A DNA stretch of 64,000 bases, taken from NCBI RefSeq assembly GCF_004363805.1, contig NZ_SNZP01000002.1, positions 345,054 to 409,053 on the forward strand, written 5' to 3'. Under the pieces are notes generated by a model. It was not told where the DNA came from. It ran no database searches and was given only the letters and a program-made list of their open reading frames with translations. Both the position numbers and the translations under genes were made by a program. Positions within the stretch are counted from its first letter, which is position 1, and every line of letters starts with the position of its first letter. The DNA is from Paludibacterium purpuratum. GTDB lineage: Bacteria > Pseudomonadota > Gammaproteobacteria > Burkholderiales > Chromobacteriaceae. Below, piece by piece: positions 1 through 8,789 of the stretch.

Positions 1-435
1 CGCTACCTGGGCGTGGCACAGAGTCTGCGCGACGCGCTGCGCGCCAGCCAACGTAAGATCACGGTCTTTCTGGTCGTGGCCTTGATCCTGGTCATGGTAC
101 TGGGCTCGTTGATGTATGTGATCGAGGGAGAGGAAAACGGCTTTACCAGCATTCCGGTCAGCATCTATTGGGCGATTGTCACGCTGACGACGGTCGGCTT
201 CGGCGATATCACGCCGAAAACGCCGCTAGGCCAGACGCTGGCAAGCATGGTGATGATCCTCGGCTACGGCATGATTGCCGTGCCGACAGGCATTGTCAGC
301 ACGGAGATCGCCAAGCGGGACGCGGCGGACAGGCCCGGCTCGACTTGCCGTGCATGCGGGCGGAACGAGCCTGACGGCGATGCGCGTTACTGCAAATATT
401 GCGGCCGCGCGCTATCGGCCGACAGGCGGCCTTGA
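1..435 (+). CDS. Potassium/voltage-gated ion channel, 3' part, with C-terminal zinc ribbon
   Basis: The reading frame is open from the first base, so this is the 3' part of a longer gene cut by the window edge; a GTG at 13 is unlikely to be the true start. The visible 144 residues contain a membrane segment (about 24-44), a pore helix and the selectivity filter TVGFGD typical of K+ channels, and a second membrane segment rich in V, M, I and L. This matches the last two helices of a six-helix voltage-gated-type channel in the inner membrane. The C-terminus carries two CxxC pairs (CRACG and CKYCG), which look like a small zinc ribbon. The stop lies 24 bases inside the convergent glycerate kinase gene. 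Gating and ion specificity beyond the filter motif cannot be told. Confidence 0.85.
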   Translation, partial: RYLGVAQSLRDALRASQRKITVFLVVALILVMVLGSLMYVIEGEENGFTSIPVSIYWAIVTLTTVGFGDITPKTPLGQTLASMVMILGYGMIAVPTGIVSTEIAKRDAADRPGSTCRACGRNEPDGDARYCKYCGRALSADRRP

Positions 436-1545
436 GGCCGCATGACATCCCCGCAGCAAGCGCGCCAACTGCTCGGCGGTTTCGGCAATCAGCGGCGCGG
501 CGTTAGCCTTGGCGAACGCCAGCGTCACCGGCCCGCGACACAGTGAAAACAGGCCATCGAACTCGGCGGTCAGCGCCGGCAGCGACTCGACGCTACCGGA
601 CAACAAGCTCACCGGCACACCCGCCAGCCGAGCTCGGCGCGACACCTCCAGCGGCGCCTTACCACCCAGCGTTTGCGCATCGGTACGCCCCTCGCCGGTC
701 AACACCCAATCCGCCGCGCCGATAGCCCGATCGAGACGGCAAAGATCGGCCACCGCGGTCGCGCCGGCGCGCATCTCTCCCCCCAGAAACCGCAGGGCAA
801 ACCCCATGCCACCCGCCGCGCCGCTACCGGGCAACATCGCCAGATCGGCCGCCTGCAACAGTTCGGCCAACTGGGCGAGCACACTCTCCAGCCGCGGCAG
901 ATCCTGTGCGCTCGCGCCCTTCTGTCGGCCAAAGGTGGACGTCGCACCGCGTTCGCCCAGCAAGGGATGATCGACATCGCACCAGATTTCGAGCGGCGTA
1001 TGCGCCAACCTCGGATCGAGTCCGGTCAGATCGACGCGCACCGCCCTTGCAAGCTGGGCCGGCGAACCATCCAACGGCTGGCCCTGACGATCGAGCCAGA
1101 CCGCGCCAAGCGCAGCCAGACAGCCCGCCCCGCCATCATTGGTGCCGGAGCCGCCCAACGTCAGCACCAATCGACGGCACCCCGCGTCCAGACAGGCGCG
1201 CATCAACTGACCGACACCACGGCTGGTGCGCTGCATCAGCGGAAAGCCGGCGGCCAAGGGTAAGCCGACGATCCGGGCCACCTCGATCAGCGCTGTGCCG
1301 TCGGGCAGCAGCAGGCAATCCACCCATCGCGGCCGACCCGCGAGATCGTCGGCCTCGATGCGCAGCCAGTGGCCGCCGAGCGAGTGCTGCAATACGGCCA
1401 GCGTTCCCTCGCCACCATCGGCCATCGGCTGGAGCGTGCATTGAGCCGCCGGATCGGCACGCAAAATGCCCGTCGCCATCGCGCGCGCAACCTGTTGCGC
1501 GGTGAGACAACCCTTGAAGGCATCCGGCGCCAATAGCCAATGCAT
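412..1545 (-). CDS. Glycerate kinase (GlxK/GarK family)
   Basis: About 377 residues, the usual length for the type-2 glycerate kinase family, which phosphorylates D-glycerate with ATP to phosphoglycerate in glyoxylate/glycerate metabolism. The N-terminus reads MHWLLAPDAFKGCLTA with the family's PDAFKG motif, and a GEGRTDAQTLGGKAP motif lies near residue 285. I chose the ATG at 1545 because homology to the family begins there and GAGGTG stands just upstream; the longer open frame (to 1848) overlaps proQ and looks non-coding. It converges on and overlaps the ion channel gene by 24 bases. Family assignment is firm; whether 2- or 3-phosphoglycerate is formed is not shown by the sequence. Confidence 0.9.
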   Translation of the reverse strand: MHWLLAPDAFKGCLTAQQVARAMATGILRADPAAQCTLQPMADGGEGTLAVLQHSLGGHWLRIEADDLAGRPRWVDCLLLPDGTALIEVARIVGLPLAAGFPLMQRTSRGVGQLMRACLDAGCRRLVLTLGGSGTNDGGAGCLAALGAVWLDRQGQPLDGSPAQLARAVRVDLTGLDPRLAHTPLEIWCDVDHPLLGERGATSTFGRQKGASAQDLPRLESVLAQLAELLQAADLAMLPGSGAAGGMGFALRFLGGEMRAGATAVADLCRLDRAIGAADWVLTGEGRTDAQTLGGKAPLEVSRRARLAGVPVSLLSGSVESLPALTAEFDGLFSLCRGPVTLAFAKANAAPLIAETAEQLARLLRGCHAASRPPVGR

Positions 1546-1596
1546 GATGCACCTCGTCGAAAAATTCGAAAGATTGCAAACAGGCCCTAGCCATAA

Positions 1597-1627
1597 CAAA
1601 AAAGCCACCGCAAATCTTGCGGTGGCT
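1597..1627 (-). terminator. Rho-independent terminator of the ProQ-like gene
   Basis: An 11-bp perfect stem (1603-1613 with 1617-1627, loop ATC) is followed on the minus strand by a run of T (A at 1598-1603 on the plus strand). It lies 16 bases after the proQ stop and 50 bases before the glycerate kinase start, so the two genes are probably separate transcription units. Confidence 0.85.
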
Positions 1628-1642
1628 CCGGGCCGGTGGAAC

Positions 1643-2044
1643 TTATTCGGTCGCGGCGGTCGGCGGCGGGGTCTCGGCCACCGGCACAGGTGCCGCCGGC
1701 TTGGGTAGAGACTGCAGCTCGGCTGCTTTCTTTTCTTCCGGCTTGACCTCGCCGGACGGTTTTCCGCCCAGATCGAAGCGCTTGCCGCCGCGCGCGACGG
1801 ATTTGATATAACGCGGCTTGCGGCAATGATTGGCAACCACGCGCGCAATCAGAACCGGGTCGAACTGCGGCAAGGCGGCGATCAGGCTTTCGTGAATGCC
1901 AAGCGCCAAGGGACGGAACTGACGAAACACTTCGAACTTGCTGTAGACATGTTCCGCGATCATCTCGGTCTGCTTTTTCTTGCTCAGACTCTGTACAGCG
2001 GATTTGAGAGCGGCGCCCAGTGCCGTTTCGGTATTTGGCTTCAT
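1643..2044 (-). CDS. proQ: ProQ/FinO-family RNA chaperone
   Basis: About 133 residues with an N-terminal ProQ/FinO domain (roughly residues 1-90; key stretch FRQFRPLALGIHESL, then NHCRKPRYIKSV), followed by an alanine/proline-rich tail that looks disordered. Proteins of this family bind structured small RNAs and mRNA 3' ends in the cytoplasm. It is a minimal version like that of Neisseria and lacks the long linker and Tudor-like C-terminal domain of the enterobacterial protein. I prefer the ATG at 2044 (MKPNTET) to a TTG nine bases upstream. It is followed by its own terminator. Confidence 0.88.
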   Translation of the reverse strand: MKPNTETALGAALKSAVQSLSKKKQTEMIAEHVYSKFEVFRQFRPLALGIHESLIAALPQFDPVLIARVVANHCRKPRYIKSVARGGKRFDLGGKPSGEVKPEEKKAAELQSLPKPAAPVPVAETPPPTAATE

Positions 2045-2527
2045 GAACTTCAATCTAGTCGGTTAATGCTTCGGGCGGCATGGCCACCCGTCTGCGGTCT
2101 GAACTGTGCATCGATACAAACCGTTGCCACATCGTCGCCATCAACAACAATGGCAAAGCGCGTATCTTATGTCAAAACATTGGAAAAAGCGAAGCAGAGC
2201 CGTTCATTTTACCTGGTGCGAGGCAAAAATGCGCCAGTCGGCCACCGAACGACCCGGCCAATCGGCCAGGATGGCGTCAAAGCGGCCAGCCGCCGCCCAA
2301 AGCAGTGCCACCTGACTGCCCACGCCTGTTGTCAAAGTGCAATTCACTAGCATTTCGATTTCAATGCAGTTAAATAAACCAATAAATCGCTCGCAACCGG
2401 TCAATGAAGCCATTATAAATTTCATGCATGGTATTTAAACCCAGGTTAATTACCAGGCTAATATACATTTTCGCGACATGGGATGTCTTATTCTCGCCAT
2501 CATTTGCTGCATAGCAAACATTTCAGG

Positions 2528-2643
2528 CACTATCGAGTCGTCTTTCGCCAACACGAGAGGCTGCTCCGTACAGATGGGTTCGGGAGCAGATTTGAGCTGG
2601 AGAACTAACGTCTTGTGAGCCGCCTTTGCGGCTCATTTTTTTT
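2528..2643 (+). ncRNA. Candidate small RNA ending in an orphan terminator
   Basis: A strong intrinsic terminator (stem 2616-2623 with 2628-2635, 4-nt loop, eight T at 2636-2643) has no open frame ending before it on the plus strand. A second hairpin (7-bp arms at 2561-2567 and 2583-2589) precedes it. A poor promoter (TTGCTG at 2504, CACTAT at 2528) or an AT-rich -10 near 2459 could start a transcript of about 110-170 nt. No known RNA family is recognised. It could also be a znuA leader with premature termination. The start given is approximate. Confidence 0.4.
2616..2643 (+). terminator. Perfect intrinsic terminator upstream of znuA
   Basis: An 8-bp GC-rich perfect stem with loop CTTT is followed by eight T. 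It stands about 95 bases before the znuA start and before the Zur-type sites, so it ends a transcript that begins upstream of them. Confidence 0.85.
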
Positions 2644-2687
2644 GTCCCCGCCTCAGTTGCACGTTTGTCCAAGATTGACCGACAGGA

Positions 2688-2726
2688 TGTTATACCGTAA
2701 CATTTGCAGATCGTTATAACATAACA
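2688..2726 (+). promoter_or_regulatory. Two Zur-type operators upstream of znuA
   Basis: Bases 2688-2702 read TGTTATACCGTAACA and 2712-2726 read CGTTATAACATAACA. Both are close to the proteobacterial Zur consensus TGTTATANTATAACA (12 and 13 matches by eye). Their centres are 24 bp apart and they end 12 bases before the znuA start. Zinc-loaded Zur would be expected to repress the znuACB operon here. No zur gene is in the window, so binding is inference. Confidence 0.78.
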
Positions 2727-2738
2727 ACCGGAGAGTCG

Positions 2739-3608
2739 ATGTCCGCGCTGACCAAGCTGTTCGCCTTCGCCGCCCTGGCGTTGAGCACTGCCCTCGCCTC
2801 GGCTGCCGACCAACCGCTCGCGGTGGTCGCCGCCGAAAACTTCTATGGCGACCTTGTGCAGCAAGTGGGGGGGCCGCATGTGCAGGTCACCAGCATCATG
2901 AACAACCCGGATCAGGATCCGCACCTGTTCGAAGCCAGCGTCTCGACCGCACGCGCCTTGAGCGCAGCTCGCCTGGTAATCTACAACGGTATGGATTACG
3001 ACCCCTGGATGACCAAACTGCTGACAGCCGCGCGCGCGCAGGGCCGTGCGGAGATCGTCGTCGGGCGCCTGCTCGGCAAACGTTCGGGCGACAACCCCCA
3101 CCTCTGGTACGACCCGGCCACCATGCCGACCGTAGCGCGCGCCATCGCCGCACGCCTACAGGCAGTCGACCCGGCGCATAGCGCAGACTATCGGCGCAAC
3201 CTCGACCAGGTACTCGCCAGCCTTGCCGTCATCGGCCAGCACGTGCAATCGCTGCGCGTACGCTATGCCGGCACGGCAGTTACCGCAACCGAGCCGGTAT
3301 TCGGCCTCATGGCCCAGGCCTTGGGTCTGACAATGCGCAACGAACGCTTCCAGCTCGCCGTCATGAACAATACCGAGCCCAGTGCATCGGACATCGCCGC
3401 TTTCGAACGCGATCTGAAATCGCGCCAAGTGCGCGTACTGTTCTATAACAACCAGGCCTCCGACCCATCGGCCAAGCGCATGCGCACACTCGCCCAGCAA
3501 TCCGGCGTCAAAGTCGTCGGCATCAGCGAAACCATGCCGGCCGGCCGGCATTATCAGGATTGGATGCGCTCGCAACTGGATCAGTTAGAGAAGGCTTTGA
3601 ATCATTAA
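2739..3608 (+). CDS. znuA: Zinc ABC transporter, periplasmic binding protein
   Basis: 289 residues with a cleavable signal peptide (first ~22 residues, ending ALASAAD). It belongs to the cluster-9 metal-binding proteins (PF01297) that hand Zn2+ or Mn2+ to an inner-membrane ABC importer. Visible candidate ligands are His in DPHLFEAS, His in NPHLWYDP, Glu in TEPVFGLM and Glu near the end (SETMPAG). The long His-rich loop of enterobacterial ZnuA is absent. GGAGAG stands just before the ATG. First gene of znuA-znuC-znuB; the zinc assignment rests mainly on the Zur-like operators, as manganese relatives look similar. Confidence 0.88.
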   Translation: MSALTKLFAFAALALSTALASAADQPLAVVAAENFYGDLVQQVGGPHVQVTSIMNNPDQDPHLFEASVSTARALSAARLVIYNGMDYDPWMTKLLTAARAQGRAEIVVGRLLGKRSGDNPHLWYDPATMPTVARAIAARLQAVDPAHSADYRRNLDQVLASLAVIGQHVQSLRVRYAGTAVTATEPVFGLMAQALGLTMRNERFQLAVMNNTEPSASDIAAFERDLKSRQVRVLFYNNQASDPSAKRMRTLAQQSGVKVVGISETMPAGRHYQDWMRSQLDQLEKALNH

Positions 3609-3609
3609 T

Positions 3610-4404
3610 ATGGAAGTGCTTCGTCTCGATCGCGTCACGGTGTCGTTCCGCGGGCGCCGCGTCCTGGACGACGTCAGCCTGACGGTCGATCAAAATCAAT
3701 TCATCGGCGTGCTCGGCCCCAACGGCGCCGGTAAGACCACGCTGATGCGCGCCATTCTCGGGCTGATACCGCCGGATGCCGGCAAAATCTCGGTGTTGGG
3801 TCAAAGCGGCCTGCGCGGCAATCCCGACATCGGCTACATGCCTCAGGTTCGTAGCGCCGGCACAGGCCAACGCTTGTGCGGACGCGATTTCGTCGCCATC
3901 GCGCACGGCGGACATCGTTGGGGCTGGCCACGCCTCGATAAGCGGCAATGGCAAGAAATCGACCGCGCGCTGGAGCTGGTCGATGCTCGCGAGCTCGCGC
4001 GCCGGCCTCTGATGGAACTATCCGGCGGACAACGCCAAAGATTGCTGCTAGCCCAGGCCTTGATCGGCAGCCCGCGATTGCTATTGCTCGACGAGCCGCT
4101 GATCAGCCTCGATCCGCGCCATCAACATGGCGTCATCGAGTTGGTGCGGCAAGTGAGCAAACAGCTCGGCATCACCGTGCTATTTAGCGCACACGAACTC
4201 AATCCCCTGCTGCCGGCCATCGATCAAGTGCTCTATCTCGGCCACGGCCAGTTGGCGCTCGGCACCGTCGACGAGGTCATCCAGCCCGAGGTACTGTCGC
4301 GACTATACGGCGCGCCAATCGACGTCGTGCGCCACAATGGGCGCATCTTCGTCATGTCCGGCGAAGTCGACGTCGAGAAAGAGGAGCACTACCACGATGT
4401 TTGA
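3610..4404 (+). CDS. znuC: Zinc ABC transporter, ATPase
   Basis: 264 residues with all ABC-ATPase motifs: Walker A GPNGAGKTT (about 36-44), signature LSGGQRQR, and Walker B LLLLDEPLISLDP followed by the switch His (SAHEL). It powers metal import by the ZnuB permease. The gene starts one base after the znuA stop and its 3' end overlaps the znuB start by eight bases, so the three genes are translated from one message. Confidence 0.92.
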   Translation: MEVLRLDRVTVSFRGRRVLDDVSLTVDQNQFIGVLGPNGAGKTTLMRAILGLIPPDAGKISVLGQSGLRGNPDIGYMPQVRSAGTGQRLCGRDFVAIAHGGHRWGWPRLDKRQWQEIDRALELVDARELARRPLMELSGGQRQRLLLAQALIGSPRLLLLDEPLISLDPRHQHGVIELVRQVSKQLGITVLFSAHELNPLLPAIDQVLYLGHGQLALGTVDEVIQPEVLSRLYGAPIDVVRHNGRIFVMSGEVDVEKEEHYHDV

Positions 4405-5188
4405 ATACGACTTCATGCAGCACGCCCTGATCGCCGGCGGCATCGTTGCGCTCCTGGCGGGCGTGGTCGGTTATTTTCTGGTGTTGCGCGGACAAACCTT
4501 CGCCGGCCACGCACTGTCGCACGTCGGTTTTGCCGGCGCCACCGGTGCCGTGCTCATCGGCCTGTCGCCGATGGGCGGCCTGATCGCCGTGACCCTGGCC
4601 GGCGGCATGGCCATGGGCTACTTCGGCGACCGGCTGCAGGGCAGCGACATCGCCATCGGCTCGGTGCTGTCGCTATCGCTCGGGGTCGGCATGCTGTTTC
4701 TGCACTTCTACACCAGCTACGCCACCCAGGCGACCGCACTGCTGTTCGGTAACGTGCTCGGCGTCGGCACCGATACGCTGTGGTGGCTGGGCATCATGGC
4801 GCTAGTCAGCCTGGTGGTACTGGCCTGCCTCGCGCGGCCGCTGCTATTCATCAGCCTGCAACCCGAACTGGCGGAAGCCAAGGGCGTGTCGCTGCGCCTG
4901 GTGTCGATGCTGTTTCTGGCCATCGTCGCGCTGGCCACTGCCGCTTCGGTGCAGATCGTCGGCGTGCTGCTGGTTTTCACCTTGATGGTCGGGCCGGGCG
5001 CCACCGCGCAGAAATTGACCGTCCGTCTGGGGCCGGGCATCCTGCTCGCCGCGTTGATCGCACTGGCGGAAACCTGGCTCGGCATTGCACTCGCCTACTT
5101 CACCGACTGGCCGACCAGCTTCTGGATCACGGCCTTGAGCGCCACGGCCTACATGCTGGCCTCGCTTCAGGCCTCGCGCAACACATAG
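4397..5188 (+). CDS. znuB: Zinc ABC transporter, membrane permease
   Basis: 263 residues, almost entirely hydrophobic, with about eight membrane helices typical of the ABC-3 metal permease family (PF00950). The N-terminus MFEYDFMQHALIAGG is characteristic. I chose the ATG at 4397, which overlaps the end of znuC and has AGGAG upstream, over a longer in-frame extension inside znuC. The last 22 bases overlap the convergent OsmC-family gene. Confidence 0.92.
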   Translation: MFEYDFMQHALIAGGIVALLAGVVGYFLVLRGQTFAGHALSHVGFAGATGAVLIGLSPMGGLIAVTLAGGMAMGYFGDRLQGSDIAIGSVLSLSLGVGMLFLHFYTSYATQATALLFGNVLGVGTDTLWWLGIMALVSLVVLACLARPLLFISLQPELAEAKGVSLRLVSMLFLAIVALATAASVQIVGVLLVFTLMVGPGATAQKLTVRLGPGILLAALIALAETWLGIALAYFTDWPTSFWITALSATAYMLASLQASRNT

Positions 5189-5583
5189 TCGTGGGTGATC
5201 TCGGCGGTCTTGCCAAGCATGATCGACGCCGAACAGTACTTCTCGGCCGACAACGACAGGGCGCGCTCGACGACTTCCGCTTTCAGTGCGCGCCCGGTCA
5301 ACTCGAAGTGGAAATGAATGCGCGTGAACACCTTGGGATCCTCGTCCGCGCGCGCAGCCTCGATCGACACGCGGCAATCGCGCACGTCCTGACGCGCCTT
5401 TTTCAAGATAGTGATCACGTCGTAACTGGTGCAGCCGGCGGTACCCAACAGCAGCAACTCCATCGGACGCGGCCCGAGATTGCGCCCGCCCCCTTCCGGC
5501 GCGCCGTCCATCACCACAGCGTGCCCGCTGCCGGACTCGCCCATGAAACACACCCCGTCGACCCATTGCAATGCAGCTTTCAT
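5167..5583 (-). CDS. OsmC/Ohr-family thiol protein
   Basis: 138 residues of the OsmC family, small cytoplasmic dimers; many members reduce organic hydroperoxides with two cysteines. Both expected cysteines are present: TAGCTSYDV near residue 50 and EKYCSASIM near residue 115. The sequence resembles the YhfA-like branch, whose substrate is unclear. The ATG at 5583 is preferred because GGAGAG lies upstream at good spacing. It converges on znuB with a 22-base overlap. Confidence 0.85.
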   Translation of the reverse strand: MKAALQWVDGVCFMGESGSGHAVVMDGAPEGGGRNLGPRPMELLLLGTAGCTSYDVITILKKARQDVRDCRVSIEAARADEDPKVFTRIHFHFELTGRALKAEVVERALSLSAEKYCSASIMLGKTAEITHDYVLREA

Positions 5584-5712
5584 GCCGTTTCTCTCCATTT
5601 GATGTTCTGAAAATATCATGATCGATTTGGGGCTTCAAAGATTCGCAAGTAGAATGGAAAGCTTTCTTTGTTATAAAGAGCCTATCGGCAACTGACGGGC
5701 TCGCGGAGCATC

Positions 5713-6741
5713 ATGCTGGTACTGGGTATCGAATCATCTTGCGACGAAACCGGCGTTGCGCTGTACGACAGCGAACACGGCCTGGTCGCGCATCACTTAC
5801 ACACTCAAATGGCCATGCACGCCGAATATGGCGGCGTCGTCCCCGAGCTGGCGAGCCGCGACCATATCCGTCGTGTCATCCCGCTGACCGAAGCCTGCTT
5901 GGCCGAGGTCGGGCTACGGCTCGCCGACATCGATGCCATCGCCTACACCCAGGGGCCGGGCCTCGGCGGTGCGCTCTTGGTCGGCACCAGCGTGGCCAAT
6001 GCATTGGCCTTTGGCCTCGGTATTCCGGTCATCGCCGTGCACCATCTGGAAGGCCATCTTCTCTCGCCGCTCTTGGCGACGCCGCGACCGGACTTTCCGT
6101 TCCTGGCCCTGTTGGTGTCCGGCGGCCACACCCAACTGATGGCGGTGCACGGCGTCGGCCAGTACCAGGTGCTGGGCGAGACGCTGGACGATGCCGCCGG
6201 CGAGGCTTTCGACAAGACCGCCAAGCTACTCGGCCTCGACTATCCCGGCGGCCCGACCTTGTCGCGCCTGGCGGAAAGCGGCGATCCGGCACGTTTTACC
6301 CTGCCGCGCCCGATGCTCAACTCGGCCGACCTCGACATGAGTTTTTCCGGCCTGAAAACCGCGGTGCTGACGCTGGTTCGCCAGCAAGAAGCACAGCAAC
6401 ACGGCACCCTCGACGAACAAACCCGCAAGGATATCTGCCGCGCCTTCCAGGAAGCGATTGTCGAGGTACTGGTGAAAAAATCGCTCAAGGCGCTGAAACA
6501 GACCGGCATGAAGCGGTTGGTGGTCGCCGGCGGCGTCGGCGCCAACCGCCAACTGCGCGCAGCCCTCGACCAGGCTGCTGCCCGGCGCAAATTTGAGGTG
6601 TTCTACCCACCACTGGCCCTATGCACCGACAACGGCGCGATGATCGCCTTCGCCGGCGCCATGCGGCTGAAGTTCGCCGAGCCGGCGGCTGGATTCAGCG
6701 TCAAGCCGCGCTGGGATCTGGCTAGCCTGCCGGCCGTTTAA
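5713..6741 (+). CDS. tsaD: tRNA N6-threonylcarbamoyladenosine transferase
   Basis: 342 residues, the normal bacterial TsaD length. With TsaB, TsaE and TsaC it makes t6A at position 37 of ANN-decoding tRNAs in the cytoplasm. The N-terminus [19 protein letters not shown] and the metal-binding pair His111/His115 (HHLEGH) are intact, as are the nucleotide-binding LVSGGHTQL and the C-terminal CTDNGAMIA motif. It stands alone; rpsU, a frequent neighbour, is not here. A TATAAA element at 5672 may be its -10 box. Confidence 0.96.
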   Translation: MLVLGIESSCDETGVALYDSEHGLVAHHLHTQMAMHAEYGGVVPELASRDHIRRVIPLTEACLAEVGLRLADIDAIAYTQGPGLGGALLVGTSVANALAFGLGIPVIAVHHLEGHLLSPLLATPRPDFPFLALLVSGGHTQLMAVHGVGQYQVLGETLDDAAGEAFDKTAKLLGLDYPGGPTLSRLAESGDPARFTLPRPMLNSADLDMSFSGLKTAVLTLVRQQEAQQHGTLDEQTRKDICRAFQEAIVEVLVKKSLKALKQTGMKRLVVAGGVGANRQLRAALDQAAARRKFEVFYPPLALCTDNGAMIAFAGAMRLKFAEPAAGFSVKPRWDLASLPAV

Positions 6742-6780
6742 ATCACGCTCGCCGGCTCCGACGGGCCGGCCCGGACACTC

Positions 6781-8685
6781 ATGATACAAATCAAGCACCT
6801 CGCGCTGCGGCGCGGCCTGAAAGAACTGCTCAAGGATGTTTCGCTAACGCTCAACCCCGGCTACAAAGCCGGCCTGGTTGGCGCAAACGGGGTGGGTAAA
6901 TCCAGCCTATTCGCCCTGTTGCGCGGCGAATTGCACGCCGATGCGGGCAGTGCCGACATTCCGCCCAACTGGGTGGTGGCGCACGTGGCGCAAGAAACCC
7001 CGGCTCTGACGCAAAGCGCGCTCGACTTCGTACTCGACGGCGACCGCGAGCTGCGCACACTGGAAGCTCGGCTGGCCGCCGCCGAAGCCGCCGGCGACGG
7101 CATGGCTCAGGGCCATCTACACGATGACATGGCCCACATCGATGCCTACAGCGCGCCGGCACGCGCCGCGCGCTTGCTGGGTGGCCTGGGCTTCGATACG
7201 GCACAGCATCAACGTCCGGTATCGAGCTTCTCCGGCGGCTGGCGTATGCGGCTCAACCTGGCTCAGGCCCTGATGTGCCGCTCCGACTTGCTGCTACTCG
7301 ACGAACCGACCAACCACCTCGACCTCGAGACCGTGCTGTGGCTGGAAGAATGGTTGAAGAGCTACCCCGGCACCTTGCTGGTGATCTCGCACGACCGCGA
7401 CTTCCTCGACGCGATCTGCAGCCACATCGTCGAAATGGCCCAGCAGGGCATGACCCTTTATACCGGCAATTACAGCCAGTTCGAAATCATGCGTTCCGAG
7501 CGCCTGGTACGCCAGCAGGCCGACTTCGACAAGCAACAGCGTGAAATCTCCCATCTGGAGAACTTCATCCGCCGCTTCAAGGCCAAGGCGTCGAAGGCGC
7601 GTCAAGCGCAAAGCCGCGTCAAGGCACTGGAAAAGCTGGAACGCATCGCCCCGGCGCATGTGCATTCGCCGTTCGACTTCCATTTCGCCGCGCCGGACAA
7701 CCTGCCCAACCCGCTACTGCGGCTGGACGGCATCTCGGCCGGCTATGACGACCGCGCCGTGCTCGCCGGCGTCGACTTATCGGTCGAAGCCGGTAGCCGC
7801 ATCGGCCTGTTGGGGGTCAACGGCGCCGGCAAGTCGACGCTGGTCAAGGTACTGGCTGGCGAACTCGCGCCGCTGGCCGGCCAATGCATTACGTCGCCGG
7901 CCATCCGTATCGGCTACTTCGCCCAACACCAGCTCGAACACCTGCGGTTGGACGAGTCGCCGCTATGGCACCTGCAAAAGAAAGCGCCGCAGGCGCGCGA
8001 ACAAGAGTTGCGCACATTCCTCGGCGGCTTCAATTTCCGCGGCGACACGGTCAACGACCCGGTCGGTCCGATGTCCGGCGGCGAAAAGGCACGCCTGGCA
8101 CTGGCCCTGATCGTCTGGGACCGGCCCAACCTGCTGCTGCTCGACGAACCGACCAACCACCTCGACCTCGAGATGCGTCACGCGTTGACCATGGCACTGC
8201 AGGACTTCCCCGGCGCACTGCTGGTGGTCTCGCACGACCGTTCTTTGCTGGAAACCACCACCGATACCTTCTGGCTGGTGGCCGACGGCAGCGTGCGGCC
8301 GTTCGACGGCGACCTGGAAGATTACCGCCAGTGGCGGCTAGCCCAACTGGCCGACGAGGCCCGGCCTTCCAGCGACGATGCGGCGGGCGTCAACCGCAAG
8401 GAACAGAAGCGCATCGAGGCCGAGCAACGCCAGCGCCTGGCGCGCGAGCGCAAGCCGTTGCAACAACGACTCAGTAAACTGGAACGCGAGCTGGAAACCC
8501 TCGGCGCGGAAAAGGCCGAGCTGGATGCCTTTCTGGCCTCGCCCGACGCCTACGGCGACGATCAACGCGAGCGCCTGGCATCCGGCATCAAGCGCCAGGG
8601 AGAAGTCAGCGCAAGGCTGAGCCAGGTGGAGGAAGAATGGCTCGGTGTGCAAGAAGCGTTGGAGGCGCTCGACGGCGGACAGTAG
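6781..8685 (+). CDS. ABC-F family ATPase (YheS-like)
   Basis: 634 residues with two ABC-ATPase cassettes and no membrane helices, the mark of ABC-F ribosome-acting factors. First Walker A VGANGVGKSS near residue 34 with signature FSGGWRMR; second Walker A GVNGAGKST near residue 346 with signature MSGGEKAR. A basic linker follows the first domain and a coiled coil lies at residues ~555-630. Both Walker B motifs read LLLLDEPTNHLDLE. The start (MIQIKHLALRRG) and the C-terminal coiled coil point to the YheS subgroup, which acts at the ribosomal E site. It follows tsaD by 39 bases. Confidence 0.9.
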   Translation: MIQIKHLALRRGLKELLKDVSLTLNPGYKAGLVGANGVGKSSLFALLRGELHADAGSADIPPNWVVAHVAQETPALTQSALDFVLDGDRELRTLEARLAAAEAAGDGMAQGHLHDDMAHIDAYSAPARAARLLGGLGFDTAQHQRPVSSFSGGWRMRLNLAQALMCRSDLLLLDEPTNHLDLETVLWLEEWLKSYPGTLLVISHDRDFLDAICSHIVEMAQQGMTLYTGNYSQFEIMRSERLVRQQADFDKQQREISHLENFIRRFKAKASKARQAQSRVKALEKLERIAPAHVHSPFDFHFAAPDNLPNPLLRLDGISAGYDDRAVLAGVDLSVEAGSRIGLLGVNGAGKSTLVKVLAGELAPLAGQCITSPAIRIGYFAQHQLEHLRLDESPLWHLQKKAPQAREQELRTFLGGFNFRGDTVNDPVGPMSGGEKARLALALIVWDRPNLLLLDEPTNHLDLEMRHALTMALQDFPGALLVVSHDRSLLETTTDTFWLVADGSVRPFDGDLEDYRQWRLAQLADEARPSSDDAAGVNRKEQKRIEAEQRQRLARERKPLQQRLSKLERELETLGAEKAELDAFLASPDAYGDDQRERLASGIKRQGEVSARLSQVEEEWLGVQEALEALDGGQ

Positions 8686-8789
8686 ATTGTTTCCTTGACA
8701 TCGCCAATGATAGGAAAATTTGTCGCAACCGTCGCACCCATTTCGCAAATATCATGAATGTATTGCCAGATCCACAGAGGAGATCATTC

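Larger units (their letters stand above)
2054..2738. other. Long spacer between the ProQ-like gene and znuA
   Basis: This 685-base stretch holds no convincing gene. Roughly 2340-2520 is AT-rich compared with its surroundings. The short open frames here (for example minus 2204-2425) lack ribosome binding sites and recognisable sequence. The right half carries a possible small RNA with an intrinsic terminator and then the zinc-responsive promoter region of znuA; these are listed separately. Confidence 0.6.

Noticed and set aside
1546..1848. N-terminal extension of glycerate kinase to base 1848
   Set aside because: It overlaps proQ and its terminator, is Arg/Pro-rich like non-coding shadow sequence, and the family's N-terminus begins at 1545.
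2204..2425. 73-residue open frame on the minus strand in the spacer before znuA
   Set aside because: No ribosome binding site, no recognisable sequence, and the spacer is AT-rich with regulatory signals; probably chance.
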